Counted from the stretch's first letter, positions 34,427 through 43,284 are shown. The stretch is DNA of 64,000 nt from Campylobacter sp. 19-13652 (GCF_019702925.1 NZ_AP024713.1:806001-870000); one strand, 5' to 3'. Program-made: numbers and translations. Notes: generated from the sequence alone by a model not told the origin.

Positions 34427-36355
34427 CTAGCTATTTTCTAGCTCTTGTGCGATTTCAAGCACGCTAAAATATTCCTCCTCAAGCACGCTAAGCTCGTTTT
34501 GTACCGCCTCTAGTTCACTGCTAAGCTTGCCTAATCCTACCTCTTGATAAATTTTTGGATTAGCTATGTCAGCTTCAATCGAGCGCACCTTTGTCTCTAG
34601 CTTTTCTATTAAATCTGGATACTCGGCTAGGATTTTGCTCTGTTTGTAGCTTAGCTTTTGGCTTATTTTTTGCTTTTGATTTTGGGTCTGGGCGGACTTT
34701 TCTAGCTCGTTTTCAAATGAAGCGATTTGCGCCATTTCTGCCTCGTTTTCAAGATAGACGCTATACTCCTCATGTCTTACTTCGATTTTGTCATTTTCAA
34801 ACGCCCAAAGCTTGCTGGCTATCTTATCGACAAAGTATCTATCGTGACTGACAAAGAGTATCGCCCCCTCAAAGCTTAGCAGATACTCCTCAAGTATGTT
34901 GATAGTAGCTATATCAAGGTCGTTTGTCGGCTCGTCAAGTATTAGCACGTCATACTCCTGCGTAAAGAGCAAGGCAAGAGCTAGGCGGTTTTTCTCCCCA
35001 CCGCTTAGCACGCTTACAGGCTTATCTAAAAACTCCTTTGGAAAGAGAAAGTTTTTTAAATAGCCATACACGTGCATATTTTTCCCACGCACCAGCACCC
35101 TATCTCCGCCATTTGGGCAGAAAATTTCAATCAGACTCTTGCTCTCATCGATATTTGAGCGGTTTTGGTCAAAATAGCCTATTCGCACTTCGCCACGCTT
35201 TATGCTACCTTCACTTGGGCTTAACTGCCCCAAAAGCACCTTTAAAAGCGTGCTTTTGCCGCTGCCGTTACGCCCCACTATGGCGATACGCTCGCCCTGC
35301 AGCACCCTAGCTTCAAAGCCACGAAAGAGCCAGCGTGAGCCTAAATTCATGCCAAGCTGCTTAAACTCAAAAAGCATTTTTTTGCGGTTTTGATTTAGTC
35401 CGCCGTTTATAAAGCTCTTATTTGCCCGCTCTAGCTCGAGCCGCACTCGGCGGATTACGCCTGGGTTGCGCTTAGCTTCTTCACGCATAGCCATTAGCCT
35501 AGCCTTGCGCCCTTCGTTGCGTTTTAGGCGCGCCTTTACCCCACGACGCAGCCACTCCTCTTCGCTTTTTAGCTGCTTTAAAAGCGTTTCGTGGCTTTTT
35601 GCAAGGCTAGCTAGAATTTCTTGCTTTTTTTCCAGATAGTAGCCATATCCCCCAGCAAAGCTTCTAAGCTCTCCCTCATCAATTTCTATGGTACGAGTGG
35701 CGATAGCGTCGATAAAGTAGCGGTCGTGGCTGATAAAGACAATAGTCTGCTTTGAAGAGAGCAAAATCTGCTCCAAAAACTGCACCATATACACATCAAG
35801 GTGGTTTGTCGGCTCATCTAGCAGTAGCACGTCTGGATGGGTGAGTATTAGCCCGCCCAGAGCCACACGCCTAATCTCCCCACCGCTTAGGGACGCCACG
35901 AGCCTGTCTTCATACTCTTTTAGCTTAAAATGCTCTAAAATCTGCTCGATTTTTCTCTCCACATCCCAGCCGTCTTTGCTCTCTATAAATTTAAAAAGCT
36001 CTTCTATTTTGCTTTCATTTTCGCTGCTAGCTGGCTGGGCGGTAAGGGCAAAGTACTCATTTCTAGCCGCGATAATCTCCCCCACCTGCGCATTTAGCGC
36101 CTCTTTTACCCTTAAAGCGTCGTCAAATTTAGGGCTTTGAGCCAGCATATCTATGCTGATATTTGCCTGCCTTATCACTCGCCCCTCATCAGGTTCGTAT
36201 TCGCCATTTATTATTTTCATCAGAGTGCTTTTGCCGCCGCCATTTTTGCCGACTATGGCTATGCGTTCGCCGTCGTTGATATTTAGGCTCACGCCATTTA
36301 GCACCTGCTTGATGCTGAATTTTTTGCTTATGTCTATTAAGTCAATTAGTGCCAT
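34427..36355 (-). CDS. ABC-F ATPase (Uup/YheS-like), ribosome-associated
   Basis: Soluble tandem ATPase with no membrane domain, expected to act on the ribosome or its assembly. 642 residues from an ATG at 36355 behind AGAGGTA, giving MALIDLIDISKKFS; an upstream ATG would add 35 unrelated residues. Domain 1: VGKNGGGKST and LSGGEIRRVALGG. The interdomain linker (about 250-330) is rich in Arg/Lys. Domain 2: VGRNGSGKST and LSGGEKNRLALAL with LDEPTNDLD. The C-terminal coiled coil (about 560-640) resembles the Uup DNA/ribosome-binding arm. First gene of the unit ending with asparaginase. Confidence 0.9.
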   Translation of the reverse strand: MALIDLIDISKKFSIKQVLNGVSLNINDGERIAIVGKNGGGKSTLMKIINGEYEPDEGRVIRQANISIDMLAQSPKFDDALRVKEALNAQVGEIIAARNEYFALTAQPASSENESKIEELFKFIESKDGWDVERKIEQILEHFKLKEYEDRLVASLSGGEIRRVALGGLILTHPDVLLLDEPTNHLDVYMVQFLEQILLSSKQTIVFISHDRYFIDAIATRTIEIDEGELRSFAGGYGYYLEKKQEILASLAKSHETLLKQLKSEEEWLRRGVKARLKRNEGRKARLMAMREEAKRNPGVIRRVRLELERANKSFINGGLNQNRKKMLFEFKQLGMNLGSRWLFRGFEARVLQGERIAIVGRNGSGKSTLLKVLLGQLSPSEGSIKRGEVRIGYFDQNRSNIDESKSLIEIFCPNGGDRVLVRGKNMHVYGYLKNFLFPKEFLDKPVSVLSGGEKNRLALALLFTQEYDVLILDEPTNDLDIATINILEEYLLSFEGAILFVSHDRYFVDKIASKLWAFENDKIEVRHEEYSVYLENEAEMAQIASFENELEKSAQTQNQKQKISQKLSYKQSKILAEYPDLIEKLETKVRSIEADIANPKIYQEVGLGKLSSELEAVQNELSVLEEEYFSVLEIAQELENS

Positions 36356-36404
36356 CTTTACCTCTTTTAAAAGCGCCATTTTACCCAAAACGCCCTTAAA
36401 AATA

Positions 36405-36413
36405 TGATATAAT
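36405..36413 (+). promoter_or_regulatory. Extended -10 promoter overlapping the leader of the methyltransferase gene
   Basis: TGATATAAT is a perfect extended -10 ending 6 bases before the ATG at 36420. The expected transcription start is therefore at or within a base or two of the A of the start codon, and no ribosome site is present. This predicts a leaderless mRNA. Confidence 0.6.
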
Positions 36414-36419
36414 GGCGCG

Positions 36420-37508
36420 ATGGATGAAAATATAGAGTTTTTAAAAGAGCAAATTATCACTTATATCGGCAACAAAAGAGCGCTTTTGGAGTTTTTAGGT
36501 AGCGGAGTAAAAATGGCAAAGGACGAGCTTAGAAAATCACGCCTTAGTTTTGCTGATATTTTTAGCGGTAGCGGCATAGTCGCACGTAGCTTTAAATCAA
36601 GCGCTAGTTATATTTTGGCAAATGATTTAGAGGCTTACTCAAAGATTATAAACGAGTGTTATTTGTCAAACCAAAGCGAGCTTGACCTAGTCTTACTTGG
36701 CTCCTTACACGAACAAATTTCAAATACCAAAATCCTAAAAAAAGGCATTATAAGCGAGCTTTACGCCCCAAAAGATGATGGGTGTATTAAGCAAGGGGAG
36801 AGGGTGTTTTACACCACTAAAAATGCGGCATTAATTGACACAATTCGCCAAAATATAGATGAGTTTTCTCCAGCAAATTTAAAGCCATTTTTCATAGCGC
36901 CTCTGCTTTTTAAGGCTAGTGTTCATGCAAATACGGCTGGAGTTTTTAAGGGCTTTTATAAAGATGAAAAAGGTATCGGAGCATATGGGGGTAGAGCAGG
37001 GCATGCGCTAAATAGAATAAAAGGCGAGATAAGCCTGCCGTTTCCACTCTTTTCAAAGCATGATGTGCCATTTGATGTAACGCAGCTTGATGCCTTAAAT
37101 CTAGCTAAAGATATGCCTAGTGTTGATGTGGCATATCTTGATCCGCCTTATAATATCCACCCATATGGCTCAAACTATTTTATGTTAAATTTAATCGCCT
37201 CCTATAATCGTCCAAATGAGATAAGCAAAGTCTCAGGAATTCCAAAAAACTGGAACAGAAGTGAGTTTAATAAAGCAAATGCGAGTGAGGCGTTTTTTGA
37301 GCTAGTGGCGAGGGTAAAGGCAAGGTTTGTGCTAATCTCATACAATAACGAGGGCATAATAAGCGCAGATGAGTTTGATAAAAATTTAAAAAAACTGGGA
37401 AAAGTTAGGCTTTTAGAGCGACGTTATAACGCCTTTCGTGCTAGTCGCAATCTATCAAACCGCGAAAAATACGTAAAAGAGTGGCTTTATATTGTTAAAA
37501 AATTTTAA
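36420..37508 (+). CDS. Orphan N6-adenine DNA methyltransferase (D12/Dam class)
   Basis: 362 residues. ITYIGNKRALLEFL near the start is the class-alpha motif X, ADIFSGSGIVARSF is SAM motif I, and VAYLDPPYNIHPYG places the catalytic DPPY at residues 241-244 with the FxGxN-like NYFMLN after it. No restriction endonuclease or specificity gene is adjacent, so it is an orphan that may regulate genes or mismatch repair; recognition sequence unknown. It is divergent from the ABC-F unit and has no ribosome site (see the promoter entry). MATE and YgjP-like genes follow on the same strand. Confidence 0.88.
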   Translation: MDENIEFLKEQIITYIGNKRALLEFLGSGVKMAKDELRKSRLSFADIFSGSGIVARSFKSSASYILANDLEAYSKIINECYLSNQSELDLVLLGSLHEQISNTKILKKGIISELYAPKDDGCIKQGERVFYTTKNAALIDTIRQNIDEFSPANLKPFFIAPLLFKASVHANTAGVFKGFYKDEKGIGAYGGRAGHALNRIKGEISLPFPLFSKHDVPFDVTQLDALNLAKDMPSVDVAYLDPPYNIHPYGSNYFMLNLIASYNRPNEISKVSGIPKNWNRSEFNKANASEAFFELVARVKARFVLISYNNEGIISADEFDKNLKKLGKVRLLERRYNAFRASRNLSNREKYVKEWLYIVKKF

Positions 37509-37567
37509 ATAAATTTAAATATTTGTCGTAAAATTACGCCCTTTTATCACACCCAAAAGAAGCAAAA

Positions 37568-38905
37568 ATGCAAAATTTAAAAGAGAAAAATATAAGCCTA
37601 ACTCGTCTTAGTGTGCCGATATTTTTTGATATGCTACTACACTTTTTAACCCTGCTTATAAACACCTATATGGTTACGCTTGTTAGCGTGCATTTAGTCG
37701 GAGCTATGGGCGCTGGCAATCAGGTGATGGATCTTTTTATGACGATTTTTAGCTTTCTTAGCGTGGGCTGTTCTATCGTGGTGGCTCAGGCTTTGGGGGC
37801 TAAAAATGAGCGTCTAGCACGCAGGGTTATACACGCTAGCCTTACTTTTAATGCGATTTTGGGCGTCTTTTGTGCTTTGGTGATATTTTTCTTCGGACAC
37901 GAGCTGCTTGCGCTTATGCACGTCCCAAGCGAGCTAAGGGCGGATAGCTACGCTTATTTGCATATCCTGGGCTGGGCGCTTTGCTTTGACGGCATAGGGG
38001 TGGTGATGGCGGCGATTTTGCGTGTGTATGGCTATGCAAGCCCAGTTATGCTCGTATCTTTTATTATGAATTTAATCACAATCACAGGCAACGCCATAGC
38101 ACTTTTTGGCTACTTTGGGCTGCCAAATTTTGGACTTGTGGGCGTTGGGTTTAGCACCTTGGCTGGGCGAGTGGTGGCTCTTGTTGTGCTTGGTTTTATG
38201 CTTGTGAAAATGGCTAAAATCAGGATAAATTTATCCTATCTGTTTAGCTTTCATTTTGATATGCTGCGCCGTGTGCTAGCTGTGGGTCTGCCCAGTGCTG
38301 GGGAGAATCTGCTCTGGATGGGGCAGTATATGGTGGCGTTTGGCTTTGTGGCGAGTATGGGCGCAGATAGCCTTGCGGTGCAGACTATTTACTTTCAGCT
38401 TACGCTTTTGCTGCTGCTTTTTGGGGCGGCTATTAGCGTGGCAAATGAAGTAATAGTGGGGCATTTGGTCGGAGCTAGGGAATTTCAAAAGGCTTATAAT
38501 CAGGCTTTTAGGGCGCTTTGGATAGGTATGGGTGCGACTGCGGCGGTAGTGGTGGCGTTTTATCTGGGGCGGGGCGAAGTGCTTAGCAGGCTTGATATTA
38601 CGCCAGCTATGCGTGAGATTATGCTGCCGCTTTTTGGGCTTTCGATAGTGCTTGAAATAGGCAGGACTTTTAATATCGTGATGGTAAATGCCCTGCGTGC
38701 TAGCGGCGATGCGCGCTTTCCGCTTGCTACTGGGCTTATTTTTATGTGGGGTGTGAGCCTGCCGCTTGGCTACTGGCTTGGCATTAAGCTAGGCTTTGGC
38801 ATAGTGGGCGTGTGGCTGGGCTTTGTGGCCGATGAGTGGCTTAGGGGGCTAGTAAATACGTGGCGCTGGAAAAGTAGAAAATGGCAAGAGAAAGCCTTAG
38901 TATAG
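37568..38905 (+). CDS. MATE family multidrug/Na+ antiporter
   Basis: 445 residues with 12 hydrophobic segments in two similar halves. N-terminal LTRLSVPIFFDMLLHFL and AMGAGNQVMDLF, and FLSVGCSIVVAQALGAKN, are typical of MATE exporters; the second half repeats the pattern around GAAISVANEVIVGHLVGA. It would expel cationic drugs or metabolites in exchange for Na+ or H+. Its last 25 bases overlap the YgjP-like gene. Confidence 0.9.
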   Translation: MQNLKEKNISLTRLSVPIFFDMLLHFLTLLINTYMVTLVSVHLVGAMGAGNQVMDLFMTIFSFLSVGCSIVVAQALGAKNERLARRVIHASLTFNAILGVFCALVIFFFGHELLALMHVPSELRADSYAYLHILGWALCFDGIGVVMAAILRVYGYASPVMLVSFIMNLITITGNAIALFGYFGLPNFGLVGVGFSTLAGRVVALVVLGFMLVKMAKIRINLSYLFSFHFDMLRRVLAVGLPSAGENLLWMGQYMVAFGFVASMGADSLAVQTIYFQLTLLLLLFGAAISVANEVIVGHLVGAREFQKAYNQAFRALWIGMGATAAVVVAFYLGRGEVLSRLDITPAMREIMLPLFGLSIVLEIGRTFNIVMVNALRASGDARFPLATGLIFMWGVSLPLGYWLGIKLGFGIVGVWLGFVADEWLRGLVNTWRWKSRKWQEKALV

Positions 38906-39624
38906 ATGTGGGCGGCGTGTGTGTAAAGCTAAAAAAGCACCACCTAGCAAAATACATAAAACTTCGCGTAAAAAAAGGCGGTGAGGCTGAGGTTGTGGCG
39001 CCTACTCGGACTAGCTTTAGCGCTATGGCTAGCTTTGCTCAAAGCCATGCAGAGTGGATAGTGCGTACTGTAGCTAGGGTGCGTGAGGCTGGGGCGAGTT
39101 GTGGTAGTGGTGTCTGGCTGCTTGGAGCTAGATTTGGCGTGGTTTTTGGCGATTTTAGAGGTGTTAAATTTAAAGCAGCCTTACTATGTGTGGCTAAACC
39201 GCAAAGCTTTATATTTAAGGATAGTTTTGCGGTTGAAGTTTTGGCAAATGAGAGCGCAAAAAATTTAAATGGCGTCATCATAGCAAGAGATGAAGCTGCG
39301 CTAAAAAAGCTAAAGCAAAGCATTGCTAGAGCTATCTTTGGATATTGCTTTGTCAGACTAAAACCACTAATAAACGGAAAAGTAAACGCCATTAGAATAA
39401 AGCAGATGAGCACTCGCTGGGGTAGTTGTAACTCGCGCAAGGGGTATATAAATTTATCCCTAGAGCTGATTAGTCGCAGCTTTTTGCAGATAGAGTACGT
39501 AATAGTGCATGAACTAACTCACCTAAATCACCCACATCACAAGCCCAGCTTTTACTCTGCTCTGGCTTTAATCGTGCCTGATTATAAGGACAAAGAGCGT
39601 CTTTTAAAGAATAAAAATTTATAA
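38881..39624 (+). CDS. YgjP-like zinc metallopeptidase (DUF45, SprT/WSS1-related)
   Basis: 247 residues. A beta-rich N-terminal part (LKKHHLAKYIKLRVKKGGEA) is followed by the conserved block IKQMSTRWGSCNSRKGYINLS and the zinc site HELTH at residues 210-214 with a third histidine ligand in NHPHHKPSFY. Members of this group are predicted gluzincins, and related Spartan/WSS1 proteins cut DNA-protein crosslinks. The bacterial role is unproven. Start overlaps the MATE gene by 25 nt. It ends 90 bases before the adhesin. Confidence 0.83.
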   Translation: MARESLSIDVGGVCVKLKKHHLAKYIKLRVKKGGEAEVVAPTRTSFSAMASFAQSHAEWIVRTVARVREAGASCGSGVWLLGARFGVVFGDFRGVKFKAALLCVAKPQSFIFKDSFAVEVLANESAKNLNGVIIARDEAALKKLKQSIARAIFGYCFVRLKPLINGKVNAIRIKQMSTRWGSCNSRKGYINLSLELISRSFLQIEYVIVHELTHLNHPHHKPSFYSALALIVPDYKDKERLLKNKNL

Positions 39625-39631
39625 ATTTATC

Positions 39632-39652
39632 TGTACTTTGCCCATTAGTACA
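39632..39652 (+). promoter_or_regulatory. Inverted repeat upstream of the adhesin promoter (possible operator)
   Basis: TGTAC (39632-39636) and GTACA (39648-39652) are separated by 11 bases. An overlapping second dyad, CATT-AGTAC-AATG, lies at 39643-39655. The first is centred about 35 bases upstream of the -10 box, a usual place for an activator or repressor. The binding protein is unknown. Confidence 0.35.
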
Positions 39653-39676
39653 ATGTCTAAATTGTAAAATTTGTTG

Positions 39677-39682
39677 TATAAT
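39677..39682 (+). promoter_or_regulatory. -10 box of the adhesin gene
   Basis: TATAAT preceded by TTG, 32 bases before the ATG at 39714, with AAAGGAG in between. No good -35. Confidence 0.6.
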
Positions 39683-39713
39683 ACATTTAAATTTGATTAA
39701 TAAAGGAGAAAAT

Positions 39714-42700
39714 ATGGCTAAATCAGCTGTGGTAAAAGAAGTTGAAGGTAAAGTCATAGTAAAAGAAGGCGGCAAGGAAATAGCCCTGGGCGCTGGAAGC
39801 ATAGTAGATGATGTAAATAATGTAGTGGCGGTTGGAGAGAACTCAAAGGCTATTTTGGTACTACCAAACGGTACTGAAAAAGTCATAGAACCAGTTCAGA
39901 CCCTAAGCCAAGATACAGCAGATGCTTTAGCTGATGTGTCTGATTTGCAGGCCCAAATCCTAGGTGGCGATGACCTAACAGATCTAGAGTCAACAGCAGC
40001 AGGTGGTGCTCCAGCAGGTGGCGGCACTGGCGGAAACGGTGCGAGTCTAGGTGCGGCTGGCTTTGACGCTGCAGGCCGTGAAAGTACAGTCCTAAGCCAA
40101 ACCAACGGCTCTATCGCAAGCCAAATAAACTCTGTTAATGCCACTAATGTAACAGCAGGTGCTACAAATGTAGCCGCTGGTGCTCCTGCGGTAGCTGGGG
40201 AAATTGATAATAATCCTGCTTCTATAAGCACTCCTGGCTCTGATAGCTCAGCAAATGCAGGCACTCCAGTAAGCCCAGTTACCCCACCAACACCAACAAG
40301 TCCAGCGACTGATACCGCTTCAGGTAGCGCAGACCAAGGCTCTAGCAGTGTTTCGCCTATTACCCCAGCTACGCCAACCGATACGACTCCACCAGCTCTA
40401 AGCGAGGGTGACATAGACATACATACGGCTAATGATAGTGTGGATTACGGTAGGGCTTTTGTAAACTTGCCAAGCGATGATGACGCCACATCGGCCACAG
40501 TGAGCTACACTCCAGCTGCTGGCAAAAATGCTGGCAGCGAGCAACAAATAAACTTAAGCAAAGGCGCAGACGGCTGGAGTGCTGATAGTGCTACGCCTGA
40601 TGGTGTGAGCGTGGTAGATGGCAGGGTAGTCTTTGAAGCTGGCGTGGTAAAAAACGACACCCCTATAAAAGCCACTGCAACCGATCAGTCTGGTAACACG
40701 ACAGCCCCAGCAGTAGAAAAGACCTACAGCTGGGCAGGGCAGAATGATGAGGGTGGACTTATCGTGCCTGTGCCTCTATCTAGCTTTAAAGGCGAAGTGG
40801 ACACTAATGCCGTGGTTAGTGGATTTAGCGCTGCGACTGCGCTAAAAGATTACGCGGATAAAATAGAGAATGATAAATTTAGTGCAAAGGCTGGTGAGTT
40901 TAAGGTAGTCGATGGCTGGTACATGGCAGCTGATGGCTCTGCGCTAATAGCTGGAGAGCACGCTAAAGCCCTAGTGATAGCTAGAGACGATAAATTTGAC
41001 AGCTACAAAGATGCCAACACACTAGTGTTAAAGGCTGGATCAAGTGCCGATGTCGCGATATTTGGTGCTAATGGCAATGACAATATCACAATCGACGGCG
41101 TAACTGTAAAATACATCTACACTGGCGCTGGTGATGATAGCGTGAATTTAATAAACGGCGCAAAGGTAACTGCGCTAATAAATACTGGAAGCGGCGATGA
41201 TGAGGTAAATGCTAGCGGTAGTGAGATTAAAAACCTAGCAACAGGCGCTGGAGATGACAGCGTATATCTAAAAGATGGAGCAGTGCTTAAGAGTATTTAT
41301 GTGGATAAAAGTGGCAGCGGTACTTTTGAAGCAAGTGGTGCTGGTACTAAAGTAAATGGATACGTAATGCTGGATGGTGCAAGTGATAATAGTAGCATTA
41401 AAGTCCTAGACGGCGCTAGTGCTGGCTATATCTTAGACGCTAAGACTATGATAGTAAGCGGAAATGGAAGCGTGGTATCTGGCATACTAGATCAAGCTCC
41501 TGATAATGTGTACACAGATAGTCACATAGAGGTAAGCAATGGTGCTAAAGTCAATGATATTATTTCTGCTGGTCGTGGAAATGACACCGTGATAGTAGAT
41601 AATGCTACTATAGCTAATGGCATAGCGACTGGTCCTACTGGTGGAGTAGTATATGAGGGTACACAAGATACTGACACCATAATAGTCAGAAATGGCGCCA
41701 AAGTCGGCGGCGATATCAGGGGTGGTATGGGTGATGATACTTTAGAAATATCGGGCGCTACCACAAAGATAAATGGCAAAATAGAAATGGATAGCGGAAA
41801 TGATAGTGTAACCCTAGACAATGGCTCTGTAGTAAATAGTGTAAAACTAGGTGCTGGCGATGATACGCTAAATATCAAAGGTGGCTCTAAGTTAATAGCT
41901 GGCGGTGCTGGTAGTGATGATTTGTTTGTGGATAATGAAGGTATCACAAAAGTATATATAGATGGCGAAGGCTCAAAGGTAGAGAACGGAAATATTTACG
42001 TCGCTCAAGGCTCTAGCGTAGAAGTAACAAACGGCGGTCAAACAAATGGTATAGAGGGTGCGTCTAATATAGAAGTGGATAATGCAAGAGTAAATGGGCA
42101 TATTATAATGAGTGATGGAGATGACACCTTAACAATCAAAAATCAATCTGTGGTAGAGCATAATATAAAAACTGGCGAAGGAGTTGATCATATAGTCATA
42201 GACCAAAGCTCTATAGTTAAAGGACAGATTCAGACCAATGAAGGAAATGATAGAGTGGAGATAAAGGATGGCTCTAAGGTAGAAGGTGCAATATTTCTTG
42301 ATGATGGCGATGATACCTTGGTGCTTGATGGTGTGCATTTGCAAAACCATGCATTTTTGGGCAAAGGTGATGACACTTTGATAGTAGGCAAAAATGTGCT
42401 TGCACAAAAAGATGGCTACTGGATGCAGATACAAGGAAATGAAGGTAATGACACTCTTATAAAAACAAAAGAGACTTACTATGATAGTAAAGTGGGAGTT
42501 AATAAAGAGTTTGAAACCCATATAATGCATTCACAAAAAGATGCAAGCATGGAAGTAACAAAAGGTGATGCCGTAAGTAAGCTAAATCCAGCTGATATGC
42601 TAGATATAAGCCCAAATACAGAATCACTAACCCTAAAAGGCAATAAATTTAATCTAGGTGATGATGCTGACGTAAACGGTGGCTGGACTAAGCAAGATGA

Positions 42701-42779
42701 TGCAGGTAAGACCGAGTATCAGGCTGAAAGCGATGGCAAAACATTTACGCTTACTATAGACGATACAAATACGCTTTAA
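39714..42779 (+). CDS. LapA-type adhesin: retention module plus RTX-like solenoid
   Basis: 1021 residues, start at 39714 behind AAAGGAG. Residues 1-85 match the retention module of type I-secreted adhesins (beta strands GKVIVKEGG, ALGAGSIVDD, AILVLPNG). TAAG at 94-97 fits the LapG cleavage motif of LapA. A Gly/Ala/Ser/Pro/Thr-rich linker runs to about 225, then one Ig-like domain (about 225-340). From about 450 to 920 there are some 15 repeats of about 21 residues around GxGDD(T/S)VxI...NGAKVxGxI, suggesting a beta-solenoid with one calcium-type turn per coil. The C-terminus (about 960-1021) ends like a type I secretion signal: acidic, aromatic-poor, TFTLTIDDTNTL. There is no Sec signal. Secretion and LapD/LapG genes are not in the window. 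Single-gene unit with own promoter and terminator. Confidence 0.8.
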   Translation: MAKSAVVKEVEGKVIVKEGGKEIALGAGSIVDDVNNVVAVGENSKAILVLPNGTEKVIEPVQTLSQDTADALADVSDLQAQILGGDDLTDLESTAAGGAPAGGGTGGNGASLGAAGFDAAGRESTVLSQTNGSIASQINSVNATNVTAGATNVAAGAPAVAGEIDNNPASISTPGSDSSANAGTPVSPVTPPTPTSPATDTASGSADQGSSSVSPITPATPTDTTPPALSEGDIDIHTANDSVDYGRAFVNLPSDDDATSATVSYTPAAGKNAGSEQQINLSKGADGWSADSATPDGVSVVDGRVVFEAGVVKNDTPIKATATDQSGNTTAPAVEKTYSWAGQNDEGGLIVPVPLSSFKGEVDTNAVVSGFSAATALKDYADKIENDKFSAKAGEFKVVDGWYMAADGSALIAGEHAKALVIARDDKFDSYKDANTLVLKAGSSADVAIFGANGNDNITIDGVTVKYIYTGAGDDSVNLINGAKVTALINTGSGDDEVNASGSEIKNLATGAGDDSVYLKDGAVLKSIYVDKSGSGTFEASGAGTKVNGYVMLDGASDNSSIKVLDGASAGYILDAKTMIVSGNGSVVSGILDQAPDNVYTDSHIEVSNGAKVNDIISAGRGNDTVIVDNATIANGIATGPTGGVVYEGTQDTDTIIVRNGAKVGGDIRGGMGDDTLEISGATTKINGKIEMDSGNDSVTLDNGSVVNSVKLGAGDDTLNIKGGSKLIAGGAGSDDLFVDNEGITKVYIDGEGSKVENGNIYVAQGSSVEVTNGGQTNGIEGASNIEVDNARVNGHIIMSDGDDTLTIKNQSVVEHNIKTGEGVDHIVIDQSSIVKGQIQTNEGNDRVEIKDGSKVEGAIFLDDGDDTLVLDGVHLQNHAFLGKGDDTLIVGKNVLAQKDGYWMQIQGNEGNDTLIKTKETYYDSKVGVNKEFETHIMHSQKDASMEVTKGDAVSKLNPADMLDISPNTESLTLKGNKFNLGDDADVNGGWTKQDDAGKTEYQAESDGKTFTLTIDDTNTL

Positions 42780-42788
42780 TCTAGTATT

Positions 42789-42815
42789 ATGGCAGAAGTG
42801 TTAAGCTTCTGCCAT
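42789..42815 (+). terminator. Intrinsic terminator of the adhesin gene
   Basis: A perfect 10-bp stem, ATGGCAGAAG with CTTCTGCCAT (42789-42798 and 42806-42815), has a 7-nt loop, is followed by TTTAAAAG, and begins 10 bases after the stop codon. Confidence 0.8.
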
Positions 42816-43250
42816 TTTAAAAGCTTTTATAAATTTATTCCCCAAAAAACAAAAAATGTATTTACCAAAAGCCACAAAATTCGGAAAAATCTAAAAGCGA
42901 GCTTTGGACTTTTTAAACACTAAAACTTTATTAAAGAATGTTTTTACGAAGTAGAATGAAATTTAATAGGTTCTTTAATATTGCTTTACAAATTTCAATG
43001 GCAATCACTATGTGTCAACGTATGTGAGTTTAGTTTATTTATTGCTCATATCAAAAGTAGTGAGTTTGCTAGACTTTCACTCTGGTTCTTTCTATCTTTT
43101 TTTATTTTGTGCTAAGCTACGAAGCGCTAAAAAACGTACCGATATTACTCTGTAATATTAATGTCAAAAGCAACTAGTTGGTGTGCTGTAGTTTAAAATT
43201 TTTTAATATGCTATTGTTTGATAAAACGGAGACAGATTTAAATTTAAATC
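42816..43250. other. Gene-free AT-rich spacer between adhesin and glnA
   Basis: About 435 bases between convergent genes with no credible frame. It contains a copy of the interspersed repeat (listed at 42979-43086). Otherwise nothing recognised. Confidence 0.6.
42979..43086 (-). repeat. Interspersed repeat, copy near 43.0 kb (unit I)
   Basis: On the plus strand it reads ATTGCTTTACAAATTT, then ATGGCAATCACTATG, AACGTATGTGA and TTTATTTATTGCTC. These line up with ATTGCTTTGTAAATTT, AAGCCATAGCCATG, CATGTATATAAG and CTTATTTGTTGCTC of the 26.7-kb copy in the same orientation. The divergence is strong and boundaries are approximate. Confidence 0.45.
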
Positions 43251-43275
43251 GTAGCGGGCCTACATTGCCCGCTAC
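43251..43275 (-). terminator. Terminator of glnA
   Basis: A perfect 9-bp GC-rich stem, GTAGCGGGC with GCCCGCTAC (43251-43259, 43267-43275), has a 7-nt loop, located 9 bases after the glnA stop on the minus strand. The following sequence (GATTTAAATTTAAATC) is AT-rich rather than a pure T-run. Confidence 0.75.
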
Positions 43276-43284
43276 AGACGCTAG

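Noticed and set aside
39896-40420. Minus-strand frame of 174 codons under the adhesin gene
   Set aside because: Arises from the repetitive, GC-biased linker of the adhesin; no ribosome site and low-complexity product.
42780-43284. A LapG/LapD or type I secretion gene next to the adhesin
   Set aside because: The downstream spacer has no open frame and the next gene is glnA; upstream is a YgjP-like metallopeptidase, not a BTLCP protease.
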